Assembly (NCBI RefSeq): GCF_016918015.1
Contig: NZ_JAERMK010000034.1
Location: forward strand, 1 to 37,836
From: Glycomyces sp. YM15
GTDB lineage: Bacteria > Actinomycetota > Actinomycetes > Mycobacteriales > Micromonosporaceae
DNA: 37,836 nucleotides
Direction: 5' to 3'
The translations under genes and the position numbers were made by a program. Positions 7,661 through 15,329 of this stretch are shown here, one piece after another. Under the pieces are notes generated by a model, which was not told the DNA's origin, ran no database searches, and saw nothing but the letters and a program-made list of their open reading frames with translations. The first letter of the stretch is position 1. Every line of letters begins with the position of its first letter.

Positions 7661-8920
7661 ATGGCATTCGATCCTCAACGCTTCAGACTCGGCCGTCGCG
7701 GCCTCTTCGCGGGCGGTGGCGCCCTCGCCCTGTCGGCGTTCCTGGCGGCGCCCGCGTCCGCCGCGGAGATGCCGCCCAATCCGCTCGAGAAGCCCGGCTG
7801 GGTCCTCGACCGGAACGACGAGTTCAACACCGGCACCCTGGACACGAACCTGTGGATCCCGAGATACCTTGAGTCCAGGACCACCGTCGAACGGTCCACG
7901 GCCCGGTACGGGTTCCGCAACAACGCCCTCGTCCTGCGCATCGACGACGACCAGCCCACCTACTACAGCGGCAACCCGATGAAGGTCTCGAGCGTCCAGA
8001 CCGGGCAGCGGACGAACCTCCACAAGGACAACGCGTTCGACCACTCGATCCCCACCGACATGAAGTACACGCCCCAGTACGGCTACTTCGAGGTCCGCGC
8101 GAAGAGCTCTGCGCGGAGCGGCGTCCACACCGCATTCTGGCTGACCGGCCGACAGGACACGTGGGAACAACGCGGGGAAGTCGACGTCGTGGAGCACGCG
8201 GGCATCCACGGGAAGAGCAAGTTCAACTGGAACCTCTTCAAATGGTCGGACCCGAACCTCTCGACGCACACCGAGCAGGTCAGCGTCGGATTCGACATGA
8301 CCACGGAGATGCACATCTACGCCCTCGAGTGGACGCCGACCCAGTTCAAGCTCTACGTCGACAACGTGCTGACGAGGACCATCAACCAGTCCTTCACGTA
8401 TCCGGCGGTGTTCTACCTGGGCATCTACGAGAACGCCGGATGGACCGGCACCGTCGACCCGAACGACACCCGGCCGAAGGAACTGGTCGTCGACTACTTC
8501 CGCGCCTACAAGCCCGCCGCCGACGCCGCCGATCCGCGCAGCGGCCAGACGTACCGACTCCGCAACGTCGCGACCGGGCAGTACCTCGACTCCGGCACCG
8601 CCGGTGCGGTCGCACTCGAGACGGGGAGCGTCTACGACGATCAGTTGTGGACCTTGACCGAGGCGCAGGCCGGCTACTGGACGATCGACAACGTCCGGGA
8701 AGGGCGAGGCAATCTCGACACGGACCCGGACGGCAAGGTCATCTGGAGCGACGCGCGGGTCGGCGACGACACGCTCTGGGCGATCACCCCCGTCTCCGGC
8801 GGATTCCGGATCGACAACAAGCAGAGCGGTCGCGGTTACCTGTACGGATCCGCCCGTGCGGTCGGCTGGAACACGGGGGCAGCGGACGCGAACACCGTCT
8901 GGGCCCTCGAACGGCGCTGA
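7661..8920 (+). CDS. Secreted GH16 endo-glycanase with C-terminal trefoil domain
   Basis: Family 16 endo-acting glycoside hydrolase, 419 aa. The N-terminus has a twin-arginine-like signal (GRRGLF, then a hydrophobic stretch ending ASA near residue 36), suggesting Tat export. The GH16 jelly-roll domain (about 40-285) carries the catalytic motif ExDxxE as E173-V-D175-V-V-E178; E173 should be the nucleophile and E178 the acid/base, so the enzyme looks active. The C-terminus (about 290-419) is a ricin-like trefoil with three repeats ending in LWT/LWAI/VWAL. GH16 covers beta-glucanases, agarases and endo-beta-1,3-galactanases; the neighbours make galactan attractive, but this is inference. GGAG precedes the ATG. 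Its promoter is shared with the sugar-binding protein gene. Confidence 0.9.
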   Translation: MAFDPQRFRLGRRGLFAGGGALALSAFLAAPASAAEMPPNPLEKPGWVLDRNDEFNTGTLDTNLWIPRYLESRTTVERSTARYGFRNNALVLRIDDDQPTYYSGNPMKVSSVQTGQRTNLHKDNAFDHSIPTDMKYTPQYGYFEVRAKSSARSGVHTAFWLTGRQDTWEQRGEVDVVEHAGIHGKSKFNWNLFKWSDPNLSTHTEQVSVGFDMTTEMHIYALEWTPTQFKLYVDNVLTRTINQSFTYPAVFYLGIYENAGWTGTVDPNDTRPKELVVDYFRAYKPAADAADPRSGQTYRLRNVATGQYLDSGTAGAVALETGSVYDDQLWTLTEAQAGYWTIDNVREGRGNLDTDPDGKVIWSDARVGDDTLWAITPVSGGFRIDNKQSGRGYLYGSARAVGWNTGAADANTVWALERR

Positions 8921-9100
8921 CCCGGAACGCGGCCCCTGCCCGGCGAATTCCCGGGAGGGGGCGCGGCCGTCGCCCTCGGGCGGGGCGCCGCGCACAACGG
9001 GCCCCCGCCGGGCGCGCCCCGGCACCGCGCCCCCGCCCGGGCGAGGGGGGGCCCGGGGCCGCGTCCTTCGCCCTCGTTCGGGGCGAAGCGACAATCGGTC
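8921..9100. terminator. GC-rich convergent intergenic region with hairpins
   Basis: The GH16 gene and the BNR_4 gene converge on this 180-bp stretch. It is extremely GC-rich and holds imperfect hairpins, for example CCCCTGCCCGG/CCGGGAGGGG near 8956-8980 and a GCCCGGG/CCCGGGC pairing near 9035-9060. I see no gene; it probably ends transcription from both sides. Confidence 0.4.
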
Positions 9101-10936
9101 CTATAGGGACCATTCCTGGTCGGCGGCGCTCGAGCAGGTGGACTGCTGGAGGCGGGCGCTGTTGGCGGTCGACGCGCCGATCACTTCGACGCACTTGCCG
9201 GAGTGTCGGGCGACCAGTTGCACGTGACCACCGCCCGCGTCTCGCGGCTGCCACTGCTGGTTGGCCCCGGAGCCGCAGGTCCACTGGATGATCCTGGCGC
9301 CGTCGGCCGTCGAAACGCCGTTGACGTCCAGGCACTTGCCCGAGGCCTGGGAGACGAGCCGGTAGTAGCCGCCGCCGGCGTCCTGCAGCTCCCACTGCTG
9401 GTTCGCGCCGTCGTGGCAGGTCCACTGGATGGCCTCGGCGCCGTCGGCGGTCGAACCGGAGACGATGTCGACGCACTTGCCGGAGTTCCGGTTCACGATG
9501 TCGGTGATCCGTGTTCCGCCGCCTTCGCCCGCGGTCCAGTTCAGGACCTCGATCCGACTGCCGCCGTGGCGGGGTGCGAAGACCGAGACGACGCCGTCGA
9601 GGAGGCGGGCGTGGTCGAGGAGCGGGTCCGAGTAGTACTCCGCACTGGAGGTGTAGCGGGTGGCCCAGTCGGTCCAGCCTGAAGCCTTCGACGCGGTGTG
9701 GACGCTCAAGCGCCTGGTCGAGGAGTTCCCGCCGGCGATGTACAGGTTGTCGGCGGCGTCGACGCCGATGTCGGCGCGGGTCATCACGCCCGTGTACGGG
9801 AGCACCTGCCGGTTCCAGGCCTTGCTGGTCTTGTCCCGCCAGTAGTGCACCAGCACGGACTTGCCACGCGCGCTGTCGAAGTTGCCGTCGTTGGACGCCG
9901 ACGGGGGCATGTGCGAGGCGAGCACGTGGACGACGCCCGCGCTGTCGACCACTTGCGACTCCTGGTTCATGAGCCCCCGGTTCTGCCCGATGCCCACGAC
10001 CCGCAGCCCGGCCGAGTCGGCGACGAGCGGGTTCGAACCGGTGGTAGCCACCACGTCGCCGTTGTTGTTGCGCCAGGTCCGTCCCTGGTCCTTGCTGTAG
10101 GCGTAGTAGATGTCGTGGTTGGTGCTCGCGTTCGGCGTCTCGCGAACGGTCCATGTGGCGTGCAGCAGGTCGCTGGTGTCGAGCCCGGTGTCGTCGTACT
10201 CGATGCCGAACAGGTACGCGTTGTTGTCCGCGTCGGTTCCGTTCAGGAACTCGCCGAGGTACGTCCATGCGCCGCTGCGGTATTCGAAGAGCACCAGGTC
10301 GCCGGCGCCGCTGGCGCCCGTGCGGATGCTCATCTGCAGGACTCCGTCGGGGGAGCGGAAGAACCGCGGATAGGTCGCCTGCGAGAGGCGCTGGCCGGCG
10401 AGTGAGTTGGAGACGGCCCCGAAGCTTGCGGGGGACCAGTTCGCGGTCGCCGGGGAGGTCGCCAGCCCCGCGATCGACTTGCGGTACTTCAGGAGTGAGC
10501 TGTGCATGTCGAACGAGAGGTGGATCGAGCCGTCCTGACCGGAGATGCCGATCGAGATGGTGTTGTGCGAGTCGGTCGAGGTCGTCCGGTAGTCGGTGAG
10601 GCGGATGGTCTGCCACGAGGTCGCGGCGACCGCCCGGCGGGCCAGGTTGATGTAGCCGGACTGGTCCCACCAGGCCGTGTACTGCCAGCCGTTGTAGGTG
10701 GTGATGCCGTCCTGCTGGAACGACTCGCCGTTCATGTAGCCGGTGTACGTCAGCGCGGTGCGACCGTCGGTGGTGAGTGTGGTGACGCTCGGCGATCCGA
10801 GCGACGGCGCGGCCGCAGACGCCGGGACCGCGGTGAAGGCGAGCAGCGCGGTGAGCATGGCGATCGCCGATACGGCGAGTCCGAACGGGCGGCGCCGTCT
10901 GACGGTCGCCGTACGCTCGACGGCTTGGTGTCTCAT
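9101..10936 (-). CDS. Secreted BNR_4-type beta-propeller (putative polysaccharide lyase) with ricin domain
   Basis: Exported protein of 611 aa. After a signal peptide (about 1-40, VPASAAA) comes a BNR_4-type seven-bladed propeller (about 45-475) with motifs NGWQYTAWWD, IGISGQDGSIHLSFDMH, LKYRKS and NHDIYYAYSKDQGRTW. A ricin B-type lectin domain follows (about 478-611) with three repeats ending NQQWEL, NQQWQP and DQEWSL. BNR_4-like propellers include ulvan lyases (PL24/25) and rhamnose-glucuronate lyases (PL42); all act next to rhamnose and uronic acid. The gene shares a palindromic operator with the rhamnose importer, which supports action on a rhamnose-containing glycan. AGGAGG precedes the ATG at 10936. 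Lyase activity is inferred. Confidence 0.85.
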   Translation of the reverse strand: MRHQAVERTATVRRRRPFGLAVSAIAMLTALLAFTAVPASAAAPSLGSPSVTTLTTDGRTALTYTGYMNGESFQQDGITTYNGWQYTAWWDQSGYINLARRAVAATSWQTIRLTDYRTTSTDSHNTISIGISGQDGSIHLSFDMHSSLLKYRKSIAGLATSPATANWSPASFGAVSNSLAGQRLSQATYPRFFRSPDGVLQMSIRTGASGAGDLVLFEYRSGAWTYLGEFLNGTDADNNAYLFGIEYDDTGLDTSDLLHATWTVRETPNASTNHDIYYAYSKDQGRTWRNNNGDVVATTGSNPLVADSAGLRVVGIGQNRGLMNQESQVVDSAGVVHVLASHMPPSASNDGNFDSARGKSVLVHYWRDKTSKAWNRQVLPYTGVMTRADIGVDAADNLYIAGGNSSTRRLSVHTASKASGWTDWATRYTSSAEYYSDPLLDHARLLDGVVSVFAPRHGGSRIEVLNWTAGEGGGTRITDIVNRNSGKCVDIVSGSTADGAEAIQWTCHDGANQQWELQDAGGGYYRLVSQASGKCLDVNGVSTADGARIIQWTCGSGANQQWQPRDAGGGHVQLVARHSGKCVEVIGASTANSARLQQSTCSSAADQEWSL

Positions 10937-10961
10937 GCGGGGTTCCTCCTCGTGAGAGCGG

Positions 10962-10973
10962 TGAATCGTTTCA
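10962..10973. promoter_or_regulatory. LacI-type operator upstream of the BNR_4 gene
   Basis: TGAATCGTTTCA, an imperfect palindrome with a central CG, 26 bp before the start codon. It is the exact reverse complement of the site at 12691-12702 upstream of the rhamnose importer. It lies in the 101-bp gap after the GH62 gene on the same strand, so it may also control read-through from GH62. Confidence 0.65.
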
Positions 10974-11037
10974 AACATCGGGGCCGTTCCGAAGGACGGG
11001 TTCACCCGCGCCTCGCATGGGTCGGAACGCCCCTTCC

Positions 11038-12474
11038 TCAGCATGGGGAGTCCGACTGCGTCAGCAGGCCGAGCCTCCAGGGCAGGAGGTTGTAAGGCCC
11101 GCTCGCTGAGGGGTCCTTGCCCTGGTAGAGGAACCGCAGATCGCAGGGGCCGACGGTCAGGGTCTGGTCGATGCCGCTGCGGATCAGTTCCCCGTGGCTG
11201 ATGTCGTTCGTCCAGGGGGTGCCGTCGAAGCTGACGTTGCTCCGGCTCGCGAACGGGTGCTCCTTCGTGTCGGCCAACGGGGTCCAGGGCCCGGAGACGG
11301 ACGGCGAGGTCCAGGACCGGAACATCCGGCCGCCCGCGGTGATCGCCTCGACCATCAGCAGGTACTCGTTCGCGCCCGCCAGTCGGTAGACGTTGGCGCC
11401 CTCGAAGAGCCAGTGGTGGTTGGGGTCGTGCATGGCGATGACCGGGTCGGAGAAGCCGCTCGGGAAGCGCGCCAGCGAGGTCTGCGCCCGGTACAGGTTC
11501 CCGTTGTCGTCCGAGGAGTACATGTGGCAGTTCGCGGTGTCGCAGATGGTCCAGAAGTCCAGCCACTGCCCGCTTCCCTTGTTGTCGAGGACGATCTGCG
11601 GCGTGCTGCCGTAGAACTTCGTCGGCGTGCTCCATGAGGCCGGATCGGCGATGTCGGTGGTCGTGGAGTAGGCGACGTTGTCGCCGATCTGGTAGGTCAG
11701 GTACCAGCGCTGCTGCGGCGCGAAATAGAACACCTGCGGCGCGGCCTTGTATCCGCCGCCGATCGCGGACCTGTCGAGGAAGTGCAGCGGTGCTGAGGCG
11801 GCCTGGGACCAGTCGGTGAAGCTGAGGTACGCCAGGCTGTAGCCCTGATTGGCGCTCACGACGCTGACGAAGACGTGGTAGCGGCCGTCGTGGTGGACGA
11901 CCGAGGGGTCCTTCACCGAGACGATGTTGTGGGTCGCGTCCGACTTGGGGAAGATCAGCGGGCCGCTGGAGCTCCACTGGAGACTCGTGGGCAGCACGCT
12001 GCCGCCGGCCCGCACCACGTCGAGGTAGTCGATGTTCGCCAGGCCGGCGCCGGTGGCGGCCGCGAGCCGGATCGTGTTGGCGCCTTCCCGCACTGGGACG
12101 GCGACCGTGGCCACCGCCCAGCCGCTCCAAGCGCCGGTCGGCTCGAAGGCGATCCCCGACCCGGTCGCGGCGCCGTTCACACTCAGGTTCGCCTGCCGTG
12201 CGGCGCCGGAGCCGTTCGCGTACTTGAAGCCCAGCGTGAAGGTGCCGGAGGCTCCGGCGTGGACGGTGAACTGCACGTACGCCCCGGTCCGGTTCGCGGT
12301 GTTGCAGAACCCCCTGCCGGAGAACCCGGAGTAGTTCGCGTCGATCGTGCCGTCGCAGACCGCGTCCTCCGCCTCGTACCGGGACGATTGCGCGTTGGCG
12401 CCCGGCGCGGTCAGGGCGGCTGCGGCGATCAACGCCAGCACCGGTACGAGCACGAACCGCGCCAACCGTCTCAT
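11038..12474 (-). CDS. Secreted GH62 alpha-L-arabinofuranosidase with N-terminal CBM35/6
   Basis: Exported arabinofuranosidase, 478 aa. A signal peptide (about 1-28, ending in ANA) is followed by a CBM35/6-type beta-sandwich (about 30-155: YEAED, GRGFCNTANR, NIDYLDVV), very like the CBM of the GH43 product at 5349. The GH62 propeller (about 162-478) shows family hallmarks: LQWSSSGPLIFPKSDATHNI, VKDPSVV with the catalytic-base Asp, YLSFTDWSQA, AAPQVFYFAPQQRWYLTYQ and WLFEGANVY with the likely acid Glu. GH62 enzymes remove arabinofuranose side chains from arabinoxylan or arabinan. I chose the ATG at 12474 over the GTG at 12480 because GGGAG then has normal spacing. It lies upstream of the BNR_4 gene on the same strand. 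Confidence 0.95.
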   Translation of the reverse strand: MRRLARFVLVPVLALIAAAALTAPGANAQSSRYEAEDAVCDGTIDANYSGFSGRGFCNTANRTGAYVQFTVHAGASGTFTLGFKYANGSGAARQANLSVNGAATGSGIAFEPTGAWSGWAVATVAVPVREGANTIRLAAATGAGLANIDYLDVVRAGGSVLPTSLQWSSSGPLIFPKSDATHNIVSVKDPSVVHHDGRYHVFVSVVSANQGYSLAYLSFTDWSQAASAPLHFLDRSAIGGGYKAAPQVFYFAPQQRWYLTYQIGDNVAYSTTTDIADPASWSTPTKFYGSTPQIVLDNKGSGQWLDFWTICDTANCHMYSSDDNGNLYRAQTSLARFPSGFSDPVIAMHDPNHHWLFEGANVYRLAGANEYLLMVEAITAGGRMFRSWTSPSVSGPWTPLADTKEHPFASRSNVSFDGTPWTNDISHGELIRSGIDQTLTVGPCDLRFLYQGKDPSASGPYNLLPWRLGLLTQSDSPC

Positions 12475-12514
12475 GGGCACTCCCTCGGTGTGTCCGCGTC
12501 CCGCCGCGGGGACG

Positions 12515-12546
12515 GATCGACTCGATGTTCGATCGACTCAATGTAT
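12515..12546. repeat. 16-bp tandem repeat upstream of GH62
   Basis: GATCGACTCGATGTTC is followed directly by GATCGACTCAATGTAT, 13 of 16 bases alike. An imperfect inverted repeat ATGTAT...ATACAT (12541-12564) overlaps its end. It sits about 40-90 bp upstream of the GH62 start, where a regulator could bind. Confidence 0.45.
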
Positions 12547-12646
12547 CGATATAGATCAATACATACTGGAAGTCTCGCAGAAGCGACCGTCGAACACAAG
12601 GGTCGGTCTTTGCGAAATTGTGTCGATAAAAGTTCGAAATTCGTAC

Positions 12647-12676
12647 TTGACAGTCCTAGGCGGAGCGATCTAAGTT
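12647..12676 (+). promoter_or_regulatory. Promoter of the rhamnose importer operon
   Basis: TTGACA (12647-12652), an 18-base spacer and TAAGTT (12671-12676). The predicted start is near 12683, just before the LacI-type operator at 12691. Of the 336-bp gap 12475-12810, the parts not listed separately hold no gene I can support. Confidence 0.55.
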
Positions 12677-12690
12677 GTCTGAGTCACAGA

Positions 12691-12702
12691 TGAAACGATT
12701 CA
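12691..12702. promoter_or_regulatory. LacI-type operator of the rhamnose importer operon
   Basis: TGAAACGATTCA, exact reverse complement of the site at 10962-10973 before the BNR_4 gene. It lies just downstream of the predicted transcription start, a place where a bound repressor blocks elongation. An overlapping GATTC-AAT-GAATC palindrome covers 12697-12709. Confidence 0.65.
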
Positions 12703-12758
12703 ATGAATCTAGGTCGACACTCCGCCCCAGCGACATCCCCGTCACCAGGAGTCCCACG

Positions 12759-12818
12759 ATGAACCGCCACCCCCACCGCGCCCGCATCACGACGGCAACG
12801 GAGGCGACGCATGAGTGA
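12759..12818 (+). CDS. Possible 19-aa leader ORF overlapping the rhaT start
   Basis: ATG at 12759 with its own AGGAG seven bases upstream, running 19 codons to a TGA at 12816. The frame crosses the rhaT start codon at 12811 by eight bases. The peptide is rich in His, Arg and Thr and resembles nothing I know. Such an arrangement could couple translation of rhaT to that of the leader. It may be fortuitous. Confidence 0.35.
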   Translation: MNRHPHRARITTATEATHE

Positions 12819-14331
12819 ACCCGCTCGCGAACCCGTACTCGTGCTCGACGAGGTCCACAAGTCGTTCGGCGCGACGGCGGCGCTCACCTCGGGCGGCATC
12901 ACCGTCGAGGCGGGGTCGATCCACGCGCTGGTCGGTGAGAACGGGGCCGGCAAGTCCACCATGGTCAAGATCGTCGCCGGGGTGCACCGGCGCGACGGCG
13001 GCGTCTTCCGCTTCCAAGGCGACGACGTCGACTTCTCCTCGACCGCCGAGGCGAAGGCCGCGGGCATCGCCGTGATCTACCAGGAGCCGACGCTGTTCCC
13101 GGACCTGTCGGTCGCCGAGAACCTCTTCATGGGACGCCAGCCGTTGAAGCCCGGTCGCCGCGTCGACAGGGCCGCGATGTACGAACAGTCCGAAGTGCTC
13201 TTCCAACGGCTCGGGGTGCACCTCGACCCGCGGCGCATCGCCCGCGGCCTGTCGATCGCCGACCAGCAGATCATCGAGATCGCCAAGGCGATCTCCCTGG
13301 ACGCCGCCCTGCTCGTCATGGACGAGCCGACCGCCGCGCTCTCCGGCGTGGAAGTCGACCGCCTGTTCGCCGTCGCCCGCGGACTGCGCGACGAAGGCCG
13401 CGCCCTGGTGTTCATCTCCCACCGCTTCGAGGAGATCTTCGCCCTGTGCGACACCGTGACCGTCCTGCGCGACGGCGCGTACGTCGCCACCCAGGCCATC
13501 GCCGACACGAACCGGGGCGAGATCGTCGCCCAAATGGTCGGCCGCGAAGTCGGGGAGCTGTTCCCGAAAACCCCGGCGCCGATCGGGGACACCGTGCTCC
13601 GGGTCGAAAGGCTCAACTCGACCGGTGCCTTCCACGACGTGAGCTTCGAGGTACGCGCCGGCGAGATCGTCGGCATCGCAGGGCTCGTGGGCGCGGGCCG
13701 CAGCGAGATCGCCCGCGCGGTCTTCGGCGTGGACGGCTACGACTCCGGCAGTGTGCACCTCAACGGCGAGGCGATCCCGATGCGCGACCCCCGGGCTTCG
13801 ATCAAGGCGGGCATGGCCTTCGTCCCCGAGGACCGGCGCCTGCAGGGCCTGATCACCGACGGCTCGATCGCCCGCAACATCGCCTCGGTCATCCGCCGGG
13901 GACTGGCCAAGGTCGGCTTCCTGACCTCACGCTCCGAGTTGCGGGCCGCAGACGAATGGGCCGCGCGCCTGCACGTGAAGACGCACGCACTCGACATGCC
14001 CGCCACCACCATGAGCGGCGGCAACCAGCAGAAGACCGTGCTCGCCAAATGGCTCGCGACCGAGCCGAGCCTCCTGATCGTCGACGAGCCCACCCGCGGC
14101 ATCGACGTCGGCACCAAGGCCGAAGTGCACCGCCTGCTGTCCGACCTGGCCGGTCAAGGCATCGCCATCGTCATGATCTCGTCCGAGCTGTCCGAGGTCC
14201 TCGGCATGGCCGACCGCGTCCTCGTGGTCTGCGAAGGGCGCATCACCGCCGACATCGACCGCGACCAGGCCACCCCCGAAGCCGTGATGCGAGCGGCCAC
14301 GCAGCTCCACCACACGGAGGCCGGCGCATGA
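12811..14331 (+). CDS. rhaT: Rhamnose ABC transporter, ATP-binding protein
   Basis: Double-domain sugar ABC ATPase of the RbsA/RhaT type, 506 aa, cytoplasmic. The first domain has Walker A GENGAGKST (residues 42-50) and Walker B LLVMDEPTAAL. The second has the degenerate GLVGAGRSE loop, the signature SGGNQQKTVLAKWL and Walker B LLIVDEPTRGID. It energises uptake through the two permeases that follow. GGAGG precedes the ATG at 12811, and its stop overlaps the next start (ATGA). The rhamnose assignment rests mainly on the binding protein at the end of the operon. Expression is probably controlled by the operator at 12691. Confidence 0.9.
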   Translation: MSEPAREPVLVLDEVHKSFGATAALTSGGITVEAGSIHALVGENGAGKSTMVKIVAGVHRRDGGVFRFQGDDVDFSSTAEAKAAGIAVIYQEPTLFPDLSVAENLFMGRQPLKPGRRVDRAAMYEQSEVLFQRLGVHLDPRRIARGLSIADQQIIEIAKAISLDAALLVMDEPTAALSGVEVDRLFAVARGLRDEGRALVFISHRFEEIFALCDTVTVLRDGAYVATQAIADTNRGEIVAQMVGREVGELFPKTPAPIGDTVLRVERLNSTGAFHDVSFEVRAGEIVGIAGLVGAGRSEIARAVFGVDGYDSGSVHLNGEAIPMRDPRASIKAGMAFVPEDRRLQGLITDGSIARNIASVIRRGLAKVGFLTSRSELRAADEWAARLHVKTHALDMPATTMSGGNQQKTVLAKWLATEPSLLIVDEPTRGIDVGTKAEVHRLLSDLAGQGIAIVMISSELSEVLGMADRVLVVCEGRITADIDRDQATPEAVMRAATQLHHTEAGA

Positions 14332-15329
14332 AGAACGCAGTATCCGACCTGCTCCGCTCCCGCGAGCTCGCCGTCGCCCTGGTGCTCATCGCGGCCGTCG
14401 TCCTGACGGCCCTCAAATCGGAGAGCTTCGTGTTCAGCGCCGACGGATGGCGCAACCTGCTCGTGACCCCCTCCATGCTGGTGATCCTCGCGGTCGGCCA
14501 GGCCGCCGTCATCGTCACCCGGAACGTCGACCTCTCCGTCGGATCGGTCCTCGGGCTGACCGCCTACATGACCGGCCGGATCTTCATCGAAGCCCCCGGC
14601 ACCCCGATCATCGCGGTCGTGCTCGCCGCGATCGGCCTCGGCGCCGTGCTCGGGCTGGTCAACGGCGTGATCGTGGCCGTCGCAAAAGTCCCCGCCCTCG
14701 TCATCACCCTCGGCACGCTCTACATCTACCGAGGCGTCTTCCTCACCTGGGCCGGCTCGGACCGGATCAACGCCTCCGACCTGCCGGACGACTTCCTCGC
14801 CTTGGGCAACAAGCAGATCGCGTCCATCCCGGTCCTCTCCATCGTGGCCCTCCTCGTCCTCATCGCCGTCGGCTACTACCTGTACTCCACGCGAGGCGGC
14901 CGCGAAATGTACGCGATCGGCTCCGACCCGGACGCCGCCCGCCTCTACGGCCTCCCGGTCACCCGCCGCGTGATCGGCGCCTTCGTCCTCTCTGGAGCGC
15001 TGGCGGGCCTCGCCGGCGTCGTCTACGCCGCCCGCTACGGCACGGTCTCCAGCGGCGCGGGCCTCGGCATCGAACTCGAAGCGGTCGGCGCCGCGGTCAT
15101 CGGCGGCGTCGCGATATTCGGCGGCAGCGGCACCGTATGGGGCGCCGCGATCGGGGCGGCGCTGCTCGTCACGATCAACCGCGCCCTGCCCGTCGTGGGC
15201 ATCTCCGACTTCTGGCAGCGGGCCGTCGTCGGGGGACTCATCCTGGCCGCCATCGTGCTCGACCGCGTTCTGGCCCTGCACCGGGAACGCCGCCTGAGCA
15301 TCGAACGTGACACCCGGAGCTTGGCATGA
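14328..15329 (+). CDS. rhaP: Rhamnose ABC transporter permease 1
   Basis: Inner-membrane permease of the ribose/rhamnose (BPD_transp_2) family, 333 aa, with about nine hydrophobic segments. The family motifs GQAAVIVTRNVDLSVGS (about 60-77) and GGVAIFGGSGTVWGA (about 259-273) are present. The ATG overlaps the rhaT stop by four bases, so the two are translationally coupled. It should pair with the permease at 15326 as a heterodimeric channel. Its length is usual for the family. Confidence 0.9.
   Translation: MKNAVSDLLRSRELAVALVLIAAVVLTALKSESFVFSADGWRNLLVTPSMLVILAVGQAAVIVTRNVDLSVGSVLGLTAYMTGRIFIEAPGTPIIAVVLAAIGLGAVLGLVNGVIVAVAKVPALVITLGTLYIYRGVFLTWAGSDRINASDLPDDFLALGNKQIASIPVLSIVALLVLIAVGYYLYSTRGGREMYAIGSDPDAARLYGLPVTRRVIGAFVLSGALAGLAGVVYAARYGTVSSGAGLGIELEAVGAAVIGGVAIFGGSGTVWGAAIGAALLVTINRALPVVGISDFWQRAVVGGLILAAIVLDRVLALHRERRLSIERDTRSLA

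Noticed and set aside
10937..12559. Minus-strand extension of the BNR_4 frame over the whole GH62 gene, which could suggest a 1152-aa protein
   Set aside because: The upstream part is an out-of-frame reading of GH62, and a strong AGGAGG, an ATG and a signal peptide lie at 10936.
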